Program-made: the position numbers and the translations under genes | Shown here: positions 20,019-28,775 of the stretch, piece by piece | Position numbering within the stretch: position 1 is the first letter of the stretch | Layout of the letters: each line of letters opens with the position of its first letter | The notes under the pieces: model-generated | The model's database searches: none | What the model was told of the DNA's origin: nothing | What the model saw: only the letters and a program-made list of their open reading frames with translations | Source of the DNA: Chara braunii | Taxonomy: Eukaryota; Streptophyta; Charophyceae; Charales; Characeae | DNA: 29,033 bases | Assembly: GCA_003427395.1 (NCBI GenBank) | Contig: BFEA01000279.1 | Coordinates: 197,818-226,850, forward strand | Direction: 5' to 3'

Positions 20019-20682
20019 AGAGCTTCTTTCAGGGGTACAAATTTTCGTAAAAAGAAAATACAGGTACGAAATTCAATGAATAGGAAGAATAGAAGACGAA
20101 TAAGAAAAATCAGGAACAGAGATTGCGTGCTGATCTTTTCTGCGGAAATCGAAAATATTCCTGGCGGAGAATTCCATTTACTCTACGTGCCGGGCGTTCA
20201 AGCACAAGCGAGTACAAACCTAAGTGTCTGTTCGTTAAGAAAACGTTGAGAGACAGTAGGCCCATGAGATCGAGAACCAGCGAGGGCAAACACAAAAAAA
20301 GGCTCATACCAATTTCTGGGAAGAGCAAATCATACACTCCAAGGGAACCAACAAGTGGCAACAACTGGTGTTAGGCACAGACGCACTCCAATCATGACAG
20401 TTTGTGGGGGGACACGCAAACACGATGATACAGGCGAACAATGCACCGATTTCAAGAAATTGAAAATATGCAGGAATTCATTGGAAAAGACGATTCTTCT
20501 TTACGAGAAGAGATCATATTCAAGCTAATATCCGACTTCGTGCCTCCACGGTCGAGATTCTCCCTCTGAATTTAACTGCAACGCTGAGCGCCTTCTGTCG
20601 ACTCACACTGAGTCTCTGAAGATGTGCGTCGCACACACAAACACACATTCAGCAAGCGAGCACGCGACCAAAAGGACTAAAG
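20019..20682. other. Gene-free stretch
   Basis: No domain-bearing frame is seen on either strand; the open frames are short and cross-cut one another. The base composition is unremarkable, with A-rich patches. Confidence 0.4.

Positions 20683-20684
<2 letters not shown>

Positions 20685-20768
<84 letters not shown>
20685..20768. repeat. (AC)n(AG)n compound microsatellite
   Basis: An AC run from 20685 to about 20718 passes directly into an AG run ending at 20768. Confidence 0.97.
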
Positions 20769-20769
<1 letters not shown>

Positions 20770-21320
20770 ACTAGGTAGCCTGCCTTACTGTTCGCTACGC
20801 CCGTCTACTTCATCTTTACGCAACAGTTCTCGCACTCGGCTTGGGGTCTTCCCCACCGCCGGAAGTGCTACATGCCAGCGTATTCTTTTCCAGGTTTCGA
20901 AATTACATGACGTGGAAACTCGCTCGCCTGCCCGACATTAAGTACGTACTATAAATAATTATAATGATCGTTGATTGACCAGTTCCACAACTTTCTAGGC
21001 TTCCTATTGAGCTCCATCAGCTAAGTGCTCTCGGACACACACACGTCCGATCGCCTGTGTCGGTGATGTCTCCAGTTCTTAGCTGACCGCGTGCCCCTGA
21101 CAATGCAGCTGCGGCCGATAGATTGATCCACAAATCTCGAACTCGATCCGCTCCCGGTCGCTCATTCTGCTTCTCTCCACGTATCTTGCTGATGTCGAAC
21201 GACCGCCCGCCCAGTTGTTGACACGTAGGGCATCCTCACGCTACGACTTTCTGAAGTGGATCTGGCTGGCTGCATTTGCCGCCAGATGCTCCAGAAAAGC
21301 TGTGGTACGAGTATATGCCC
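20769..21320 (-). other. 3' flank of the DUF4360 gene
   Basis: No gene is seen. The part next to 21321 would be the 3' UTR of the minus-strand gene. No clear polyadenylation signal was picked out. Confidence 0.4.
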
Positions 21321-21935
21321 TTAGCAACTCTTCCATCTCAACCCAAATTGCTGCTCGAGCTTCAGATCCTGAGTATCGACGGTGATCAGGCCCTTTTTGT
21401 TATTGTTCGGCGGGAGTGGAGCCACCACTCTTGCCTCGGAATTGATATTGAGCATCACCGTCGACTCGCCACACTGTGCAAAGAGAAAGAGTGCGAACTG
21501 GTCCGTGATCTCAAAGTCGCCGTTCGCGGGAGGTGGCAGGTTGTGCAAGACTCTGACTGTCCCTGGAACACCTGACATGTAGTACGCGGCTGCCAGTGCA
21601 CCCGTGACGCCTTCTTCGAAGCTGGCGTATCCGCGGAATGTCACAGCCCCCAGAGTAAACGTGAACCCAACAGGATAGCTCAGGTTGACGGCCACTTGGC
21701 AATTTTTCCGCCGGTCGGCTGGATTTCCTAGGGTGAGCACCGTGTAGTTGCTGAAAATTAAAGTGAGCGCCTTTCCGTCGGCGGAGATTGCGCCGGCGGC
21801 ACTGCCAGGCGGACAGCCAGTGCCACCATAGGTGAAGCCCTGGATCTTTACCGTACCAGATGGCGGACTTTGAGCAAGTCCAGGAACGGCAAGCTGGAAA
21901 AGCCCCAGGAACAGCAGGACCACCATCGCCGCCAT
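21321..21935 (-). CDS. Secreted DUF4360 family protein
   Basis: The gene is an uninterrupted frame of 204 codons from an ATG at 21933-21935 to a stop at 21321. The frame is open further upstream, but only through a GTG at 21995, so the ATG followed by a signal peptide was chosen. Residues 1-22 are a typical signal peptide (MVVLLFLGLF, then cleavage near LAQ-SP). The mature part begins with the family hallmark GTVKIQGFTYGGTGCPPGSA, continues with FSNYTV and RRKNCQVAVNLSYP, a GYASFEEGVTG segment, and ends in an SEARV...LTVDTQDLKLEQQFGLRWKSC-type C-terminus. This matches DUF4360, small extracellular beta-rich proteins of unknown function known mainly from fungi and bacteria and also seen in some plants and algae. 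At least three cysteines could form disulfides. It has no intron, no defect and no coding neighbour of its own, within repeat-rich DNA. Its role is unknown. Confidence 0.9.
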   Translation of the reverse strand: MAAMVVLLFLGLFQLAVPGLAQSPPSGTVKIQGFTYGGTGCPPGSAAGAISADGKALTLIFSNYTVLTLGNPADRRKNCQVAVNLSYPVGFTFTLGAVTFRGYASFEEGVTGALAAAYYMSGVPGTVRVLHNLPPPANGDFEITDQFALFLFAQCGESTVMLNINSEARVVAPLPPNNNKKGLITVDTQDLKLEQQFGLRWKSC

Positions 21936-22483
21936 CGTAGACACGGACTGGAAAAGTCTGTGCCTGATCCTCTTCGTCTTCGCCTTCCGTCTCACCTTGC
22001 TCCTGTCTCCGCGCGCCCAGCAACAGATGAGCTGTTACGACGATGGCAGCAGATAACCCACCCCCCCACCTCGCCGCTCCGTGAGCTGTTCGCCTGGAGT
22101 CGCCCCCTGAGCTCCTTCTCGGCTTACATGCCGTGGAAAAAGAGATAGCGGACGCCACTTCTCGCAGCTCCCCCCCGCGATCCCCAAAGACCACCGCGAC
22201 CACTTAGCAGATCGCAGCGCACTGTACGCTGAGTGCCCGTTGATGCACCTTTATTCACAGCCCGAGGTGAAGTTTGCCTCTGTCCCTCGCGAGCACAGCG
22301 TATCAAGATCACAAAAAAAGCATGCAACTGCTGTAAATTGAGGTGCTGGTCCGATAGACTCGTTGTGGGGGTGTGCTCCGTTCGGGTAGGTCGGGTAGGG
22401 AAGCAGCCTAGAGGCATACACTGCGGCAGTGTGGAGAAGACATGCCGATCAAATAAATTTAGGGGAAGAGAAACCAGAAAGCC
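21936..22483. promoter_or_regulatory. Intergenic spacer between DUF4360 gene and U6
   Basis: This is the divergent upstream region of both neighbours. An AT-rich box AAATAAATTTA lies at 22451-22461, 23-33 bases ahead of the U6 start, where plant U6 genes carry their TATA element. No match to the plant upstream sequence element (RTCCCACATCG) was found. CAAG followed by GTGAGA near 21992-22000 on the minus strand resembles a splice donor but is not needed for the gene. Confidence 0.35.
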
Positions 22484-22501
22484 GTCCTTCGGGACATCCG
22501 T

Positions 22502-22533
<32 letters not shown>

Positions 22534-22581
22534 GGCCCCTGCGCAAGGATGACACGCATAAATCGAGAAATGGTCCAAATT
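22484..22581 (+). ncRNA. U6 spliceosomal snRNA-like sequence
   Basis: Nearly the whole plant U6 snRNA is present. The 5' stem-loop is GTCC-TTCG-GGAC, one base pair shorter than the usual GTCCC-TTCG-GGGAC but still perfectly paired. It is followed by AAAATTGGAACGATACAGAG, which holds the ACAGAGA box, then ATTAGCATGGCCCCTGCGCA (the U4-pairing/AGC region) and the 3' AAATCGAGAAATGGTCCAAA. U6 sits at the catalytic heart of the spliceosome. The 3' end runs into A-rich sequence (AAAAAATAAAAAATAAAA) rather than the T-run that ends pol III transcripts, so it may be a reverse-transcribed copy. A TATA-like box at 22451-22461 leaves open that it is a transcribed gene. Confidence 0.9.
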
Positions 22582-22602
22582 AAAAAATAAAAAATAAAAA
22601 AA
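22582..22602 (+). other. A-rich tail after U6
   Basis: A/T sequence of the pattern A6-T-A6-T-A8 directly follows the U6 body. It is the expected mark of a retrotransposed RNA, although no flanking target-site duplication could be matched. Confidence 0.5.
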
Positions 22603-22723
22603 ATTGCAACACGCGCACAGGACCCATCCACCAAACAGAGGAAACTCCCTCATCCACAAAGCAAGCGACCATCCCTCAACGTGTTTCTACTACCCCGCCA
22701 GTGTCTGGCGGTAACTGCAATAT

Positions 22724-22724
22724 N

Positions 22725-22754
<30 letters not shown>
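22724..22754. repeat. N followed by A homopolymer
   Basis: A single N at 22724 precedes a run of about 30 A. Like the N at 6815 it marks an uncertain join at a low-complexity tract. Confidence 0.9.
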
Positions 22755-22755
<1 letters not shown>

Positions 22756-23019
22756 AGAAAGTCGGCCCAATTCCACGTGTCGGGTGTCGAAAAGTGAAAA
22801 AGGAGGAAGGCTGGTCCTCGTTGCACTACTCTCGACATGCGCAAAAGACAAAAAACCATGGCGGTCTTGCACATTTCGAGAGTGGTGGAGCGAGATCCTT
22901 TGGAATGCCTCTTCTGCTCCTCGCACCTGTCGGATACCGTCCACGTGAATATCATGCACCTGCCACTTCTCTAGCAGCAGGGAACCTACTCCTAATAAAA
23001 GGGACAAGCACGTGAGCGG

Positions 23020-23160
23020 AGTTTGTCCTAGGCAGAAAAAACAGGCAGTCTGCAACTTTGTCATCGCCTGAGTTTGAAAAGGCGGTTGTAACTCAGGCCG
23101 GCAGTGGTTTCAGGGTGGCAGTTTGGCTATTGTGGCTTTTTTTTTTGGAGGGGGGGGGCG
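23020..23160 (+). repeat. Hairpin repeat family, plus-oriented copy
   Basis: The copy contains AACTTTGTCAT, GCCTGAGTTTGAAAAGG, TTGTAACTCAGGCCGGCAGTG and TTTCAGGGTGGCAG, then T- and G-runs. The minus-strand copies at 23800-24350 carry the same text. The stem GGCCTGAGTT / AACTCAGGCC is almost intact here. Confidence 0.75.
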
Positions 23161-23755
23161 TTTTTGTTTTTCGGCTTGTTTTCTTTTTCTGTTTTTTTTT
23201 CCGCGACTGTGGCCCATCACGGCCGTGGCCAGCCTCGGGTGTGGCCTAGTGGCCCAGCGCGCGTGGCCTAGACATAGCAGTGGCCGTGCAAAAAAAAGAA
23301 AAAAAGAAAAAAATGATGCCAGAAAAAAAAAACAAAAAAAAACTCAGGGCCTCTTTCCACTACTCGCCATCCGCCAAAAACAGTGGCCAGACTTGGCGAG
23401 GCTGAAGAGTGCATGTTTCTGGCGGCGGCTGTGGTTGCTGTCCCTTCCTGCTCCCCGGACTGTGGCGGATGGAGAGCGGTGTACTCGGACTGGAATTCAC
23501 TCCAGGTGCAGCGAAAACTGCCCAACACTACGGGACAACACAGGTAGACTGTCAGGACCGCTGTGTCAGGGGCAATGGCCACACGAAGCATTTCGCGGAG
23601 GGGTGAGGAGTAGCACCTCCACGAAGGGCCGTTGCAGGCAGGCAAAATGGAAAGCCTTGGCGACACATGGCCAAGTGAGTGGCTATTGGCGATGCAGTGG
23701 AACGAAGTCACATCCACCACGGCTAGTAGTGGAACGAGGCCCTCAACCACCAACC
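23161..23755. other. Gene-free stretch between repeat copies
   Basis: G-, T- and A-runs (to about 23345) are followed by about 400 bp with no recognised gene. Frames on both strands are long for their size but carry no domain and overlap one another. Confidence 0.35.
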
Positions 23756-24350
23756 GGTCACCCTGACACCACTGCCGGCCGAAAAAAATAAAAAAAATCA
23801 ACCGTCACCCTGACACCACTGCCGGCCTGAGTTACAACCACCAGACACCACTGCCGGCTGAAAAAAAAAAAAAAAATCAACCATCACCCTGACACCACTG
23901 CCGGCCTGAGTTACACGTTGAACCACCTTTTCAAACTCAGGCCATGACAAAGTTGCCTACAGCATGTTTTTCTGCCTTTGCGAACTCAAAACATGCCTTG
24001 TGCCCTAGCGTGTTTAGGGTGCAGGGTTGGAGCCAACGGTGTGGGCCCGGCTAACACAAGGACAGAGCAATGCCAGTAACTGTGCCTCCCTTTTCATCTT
24101 CGCCGAAAAAAAAAAAAAAAAAAAAACCGTCACCCTGACACCACTGCCGGCCTGAGTTACAACCACCTTTTCAAACTCAGGCCATGACAAAGTGGCCGAC
24201 AGCATGTTTTTCTGCCTTTGCGAACTCAAAATATGCCTTGTGCCCTAGCGTGTTTAGGGTGCAGGGTTGGAGCCGCCGGTGTGGGCCCGGCTAACACAAG
24301 GACAGAGCGTTGCCAGTAACTGTGCCTCCTTTTTCATCTTCTCCCACCCC
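23756..24350 (-). repeat. Hairpin repeat family, tandem minus-oriented copies
   Basis: CCCTGACACCACTGCCGGCC recurs at about 23760, 23807, 23886 and 24132, mostly followed by the hairpin arms GGCCTGAGTT and AAACTCAGGCC. Two long copies (about 23877-24104 and 24127-24350) share about 220 bp, including TGCCCTAGCGTGTTTAGGGT and GGACAGAGC, and lie 240 bp apart. Read on the minus strand, each copy begins with a GGCACAGTTACTGG / GGCTCCAACCC pair that loosely resembles tRNA A and B boxes, and ends at a T-run. This could be a pol III-driven SINE-like family, but that is inference. Confidence 0.65.
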
Positions 24351-24360
24351 CATAGAGTAA

Positions 24361-24445
24361 CAGTAGTGTCTAAAGCCAACACTCTCCCACACACAACACA
24401 CTGACAGTAGTGTCTAAAGCCAACACTCTCCCACACACCACACAC
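24361..24445. repeat. 44 bp tandem duplication
   Basis: CAGTAGTGTCTAAAGCCAAC followed by ACTCTCCCACACAC starts at 24361 and again at 24405. CA-rich sequence follows to about 24470. Confidence 0.9.
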
Positions 24446-24469
24446 AACACACTAACACACGCACTCACA

Positions 24470-24620
24470 CCCCCGTTGGCTGTAGACCTTATTAATACCT
24501 AGAGGATCCAGCTGACTATTTCAGTTGGCTGACACCAAGAGTGCTACAGGCGGCCATGGGGATTGAACCCACTACCTCCTGAATGCCACTTGCATGCCTA
24601 ACCAATTGAGATAGGCCACT
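24470..24620 (-). mobile_element. tRNA-headed SINE
   Basis: A tRNA-like head (24549-24620, minus strand) is followed by about 80 bp of unrelated body sequence and then a GT-rich tail. That layout is the standard one for tRNA-derived SINEs, which borrow LINE enzymes to move. The body contains AACTGAAATAGTCAGCTGG. No target-site duplication was established. The family name is not known to me. Confidence 0.55.
24549..24620 (-). tRNA. tRNA-like sequence (SINE head or tRNA pseudogene)
   Basis: The 72 nt region folds with an acceptor stem AGTGGCC / GGCCGCC (six of seven pairs, counting one wobble) and a T arm GTGGG-TTCAATC-CCCAT (five pairs, one wobble). The B box GGTTCAATCCC is a full consensus match. 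The A box TATCTCAATTGG differs from TAGCTCAATTGG by one base. The D stem has three of four pairs. The anticodon arm is degenerate: only ATG/CAT or ATGC/GCAT can pair, so no anticodon is assigned. It is probably not a working tRNA. Confidence 0.45.
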
Positions 24621-24659
24621 GGATACGTGAGACGTTCGTTGGTCTTATCTTTTTTTCCG

Positions 24660-25600
24660 TTTTATTTTTTGAAAGAAGCTTCGAGACAGGCTCCAGGGGC
24701 TCTAGGCCAGCTGGTTCAAAGGCAAGAGCACCAAGAGAAGAGCAGGAGGATGTAGAACCCCTGGGGTTTGACAGAATACTGCCAGGAAGGAAAGCAGCGG
24801 CTGCTGGACCAGGACCGGAAGGACGACTGAAGTTCATCGACGACACCAAGAGGCACTTGAGAAACAAGAACGTTAAACAACGGGAGAAGATGTGGAAGGG
24901 CGAAAGACTGAAGCCAGCAAGCTGGAGGAAGGAAGATATGATTGATGTGCTGGCTGACCAGCGGGCCATCAATGCATATGGCAAACAAGAGGACGCGGAT
25001 CCGGTGAGAATTACAGAGCAGGTCAGCACGACTGCCCATGAGCGAGACTGATGACTAATGAGGAGGGACGAGACTTGTCACATCCCTGCCAGAGCTTCCA
25101 CGAGGAAAGCCACAATATAACGAGAAGGAACGGGAACAAAGGCGAACGGAGTGAAATCGATCACAAGTTGGGACTGGAAGTTGTGAAGATGACGAAGAAA
25201 GACAACATCAAGTGGTTGAATAAGTTCCTCAAGGGAGCATCCGGGTGGCAAACTTAGGAGGGTGACTGGTTTCGGAACCCAGAAGCATGCGTTTATGCAT
25301 TGGTATCACCGTACTTCAAGGCGATGTACATCAGACAAACTAGCCAAACGTTGAACGAGCAATGGGAAGAGCACAAGAGGGCAACGGAGCAGACAAAGAA
25401 CGGGAGAGACCACAAAGTGTACAGATGGCTAAGAAAGAAAGATTGGATGATCTATGTAGCGATGCCGATAGCCAAATGAGGGAAGGATGAGTTGGTGGCG
25501 GTTGAAGAATTCTACATTCGAACATTTTGTCCGGTATTGAATGGAAGAAGAGCAAAACCAAGAGGAAGAAGAACTGCGATTTCGTCAAAACGGACATTTT
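24660..25600 (+). pseudogene. GIY-YIG nuclease coding fragment, second copy
   Basis: One frame is open from about 24660 to a TGA at 25049-25051 (G/A/P-rich then K/R/E-rich, including REKMWKGERLKPASW). A second frame from ATG 25051 continues to a TAG at 25255-25257 and, in frame, on to about 25617. The last part is a GIY-YIG domain: CVYALVSPY, YIRQT at 25327-25341 (the YIG Gly is now Arg), NEQWEEH at 25354-25374 (the catalytic Arg is now Gln at 25360-25362), VYRWLRK, a TGA at 25477-25479, then VEEFYI with the catalytic Glu at 25504-25509, and PVLNGRR. It aligns with the nuclease at 2850-3135, especially YKWLRR...YVALPL against YRWLRK...YVAMPI. It was probably part of a Penelope-like element. 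No RT follows; AT-rich DNA begins at about 25590. Confidence 0.6.
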
Positions 25601-26895
25601 TTATTTTTTGCGTGAAATTGAAAGTCCTTTTTTGAAGCGATTTATCATGTTTTTCATATATAAAAACAATCAAATTCAGGGGATACCATGAAATTTTCCG
25701 GTCAATAAGCCACTAGTTTTCTCTCGATTATTCGAAGGAATCACCTGTTATTGGCGACTATTGTTATATTCCACTGCAAACTTTGTAATTTTGGAATAAT
25801 TTTTTATAATTTATGTAGGATTTGTCAAATTTCCACACAACTTTATTCCCGATTTCAGTATATTTCATGTGTTTTTTCATTTAAATCTATATAAAGCCTA
25901 TTTTCTCATTTTTTCGATTGAACTATGGCTAAAAATAAACCGCATTTTATTTCTTTTATTTTTTCCTTTTCGCTTTTTTTTTCATACTGCTAAATAAATG
26001 TTGTTACATGGTTTATAAAAGTGTAACAGTTTATAAAGTTCGGTCTCCATTTACGTGAAGTCACGGTCAGTAATGCATTTATTCGACAATATTTCGTCGC
26101 TTATACAAAAATATTCACAAGTCATCTCACATCCACATCATGTAACTACGATTTCATTTTTTAATTTTTGAACGAAATTGAAACTCCTTTTTTTCCCCCT
26201 TATTTTTTCATTTTCTAGCAGTTTTAGTACCGCAGTATATAGGATACCATGGGTTTAATTATCGAATTACACCGCCAAAAATGGTTAGTTTTTGGTCCTG
26301 AACAACGTTTGTTCAGATATTGTGATATTTTTCAAGTGCACGTAGTTAAAATTTTTAATATTTTTGAGGTTTTTTAATCATTTTATCGACGTTCACTGAA
26401 TGTTTTATTAACATTTTCAACATTTTTTTGCTAAATCGATCGGAAAAGGCATCAATTAAACATTTCTGTTTTAGTTTGCTATGGATTCATCAGCAATGTT
26501 GTGTTTTTTTTTTCTGAAATTTGCATCGTTATGGTAATATAATAAGATTGTCAATGCGTTTTTCATCTGCAAGTCCTATTTTTTTTTGCCACACGTGAGA
26601 ACAAAACGCCCGCACAACACATTATAACATCCAACGCACGTTGCAAATGAAACAACTAACTTAAAAATTGATAAATAGATGTGATCCGCAAGGCAATTTT
26701 TAGTCAGAAAATTGATAATCATATCATATTTTTACGAGTTCGTCACAATTATTACATTGCAGTTGCAACAAACAACTCAAAATTTGTCCACATGTGAATG
26801 ACGTCTGTCATTGTCGCTCCATGTCTATTACTTAGCCACTTATCATCTTTTAATAATTATTCTCGTTCATACTATTACGTTTGCTTATTATCATA
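25601..26895. repeat. AT-rich spacer with degenerate 560 bp duplication
   Basis: No gene is seen. Composition changes sharply to AT-rich. GAAATTGAAAGTCCTTTTTT at 25614 and GAAATTGAAACTCCTTTTTT at 26174 lie 560 bp apart, and GGATACCATG at 25681 and GGATACCATG at 26242 lie 561 bp apart. This shows an old direct duplication, or two copies of an AT-rich repeat. Confidence 0.6.
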
Positions 26896-27350
26896 TTACT
26901 TACGGCTCCTACTTGTTGCATTCATTATGGGAATCCACATCGTCGCATCGTTCGAGCCGTCGAGCATGCACGCCGAGATAGGTGGAATACGCATGCTTTC
27001 AAAGTTGGTTACGAAAGCAGACCAGCCTTCAAGTCTTCGACCCTCGCACATCAATGTGATTTTGTTTTCCTCGTGGACTTGCAAAGTTGCTTCGTGACAT
27101 TCCACATACTCTTCCACTGTCCGTGCTTGTCCTTGTCTTTCGTAAATTCGCACGTCATACACGTCGATTTCTGTGAACCTCCCAGCAACTACAAATAATT
27201 TACAACCACCAACTTCGCATCTTACTATTGACTCATATTTGTATGGAAACGGACCGTTTGTTGTTGTGAAAGATGTCCATGCAAGCACTGCGATAGGAGT
27301 GATGTGCGCCATTGTTGTATAAGGTTTGCGTATTATTGTCTCCTGTTGTA
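26896..27350 (-). pseudogene. Unknown coding remnant, downstream segment
   Basis: A minus-strand frame stays open from about 27350 (an AG that could act as an acceptor precedes TTCTCGACATT) through an ATG at 27310-27312 to a stop at 26896. The residues are well mixed (for example KYESIVRCEVGGCKLFVVAG, EIDVYDVRIYERQGQ, WIPIMN), unlike the low-complexity frames elsewhere. No known family is recognised. It lies about 450 bp downstream of the larger remnant at 27804-28775 on the same strand and could be a later exon of it. Confidence 0.4.
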
Positions 27351-27803
27351 ATGTCGAGAACTACAACCCTGAAAGATCGATTGTTCAAAATTAGTCCTCC
27401 GATAAATATCGACATTATTCGAACGAAGAAATTATAGTTTATGATACAACGAAGACTGTCTTAAAAATATTAAAAAAATAAAAATAAAAAAAATTAACAC
27501 GTTTGTTTATGCTAACTTTGAGCTTGTAAATTGCAAACGTTTGCGATTTTCAATACTTCGTCCACATCATCGGAACTCAAAAACAAAATAGCAGGTGAAA
27601 AAAACACGATTAAACATAACTACAAATTTTTTTTTGCGTTCAGCACACAAAGTGAAACTAACGATTGTTACAGTGCGCTTACAATTCCTATCTCCATAGT
27701 GTTCAAAGTCATTCACATATCTGACCATTGTAGTTTGAAAGGAGTGTCAACGATGAAGCGCATCGATTGTTGAACATGTCTCAACCTTGACAAACGTGTT
27801 ATG

Positions 27804-28775
27804 CTACTGGCTATTATCCAGGATTCCATGAAGAATAAGAGGTAGAAAATTTGTTGCGTGCTTAATGTCTTCATAATACGGACAATCTATCACTATTTTC
27901 TGTCTGCCACCCACTAACGGTACTTCTTTCTGTCCCGATCGATGGTACTGCTTCGTACGAGTTACTATATCCGTGTCGCATTTTCTATGCTCGACTGTGA
28001 ACACTATCTTCTCACATTTGTCTAAAAGGTAGTGAAGTTGCACATGCACCTAACTGTCAACCCTGTACACTAACTCTTTCCTAACTGTCGTGTCAATTTC
28101 CAACCGATTCCGAAACTGTTCGAGTTCGCTCGAACCCGCGGAATCCCAAAATTCTTCTCGGGCAGTGAACAACACATTCATTGTCGTGGCGGTGATCTTC
28201 GCTGCTGTAAAAAGTGTCACTATGCCCGTGCCTCTATTGCATACTCGGATTCGACCATAGAAGTCCACCACTACCAGTACAAGCAATTCTTTTTTGCCAA
28301 TGGAATACCACGCGCACACTTTTTGTTCCAATTTGTCTTTGTCGTCCCAATCCTGTTACCTGCATACCTCCTTCCAGTTGGCTAGCATCTCCAAATGATC
28401 CACAACGTCTTGCCTCGATACAAAGACGTATGCGTCATTCTCCTTTGTGTACAGGTACCACATATTTGATACATTGTCGGACACAATGGTTTCTTGTCCG
28501 TTGACAAACCCCATGATCGGTAGAATTTCACCATCCGGTCCAACTTCGTTTTCGACATTTATGTACTCATAATTCGCAAATTCATCGACGATATCAACCG
28601 ACCAAATGTTAGTGTCTAAGATAATGAGATCCTCAATTGTTGATGGAACTTGATTAGCGGATCCGCTTCCATGCGAGCTTGTTTGACCGACTTCCGTCCT
28701 GCAAGTTGAGCGTGTAGACGAACAAAATCCGCGAGTTTCGTCATATTCGATTTTGAATATTGTACACAGGCACGT
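27804..28775 (-). pseudogene. Unknown coding remnant, upstream segment
   Basis: One minus-strand frame of 324 codons runs from just after a TAG (28776-28778) to a stop at 27804, interrupted only by a TAA at 28356-28358 and a TAG at 28050-28052. Translated segments look like real protein: DLIILDTNIWSVDIVDEF, GEILPIMGFVNGQETIVSDN, MWYLYTKENDAYVFVSRQDV, LLVLVVVDFYGRIRVCNRG, YYEDIKHATNFLPLI. Alternating hydrophobic strands with turns suggest a beta-rich, perhaps propeller-like fold, but no family is recognised. No ATG begins the frame, so it may be an internal exon of a spliced gene or a once-coding repeat. AT-rich surroundings differ from the LINE region. Confidence 0.45.

Noticed and set aside
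22233-22583. Plus-strand frame covering the U6 locus
   Set aside because: It runs through the snRNA body and has no domain; chance open frame.
24014-24445. Two similar minus-strand ORFs as paralogous genes
   Set aside because: They are the same short frame in the two copies of the 240 bp repeat, with no start context or domain.
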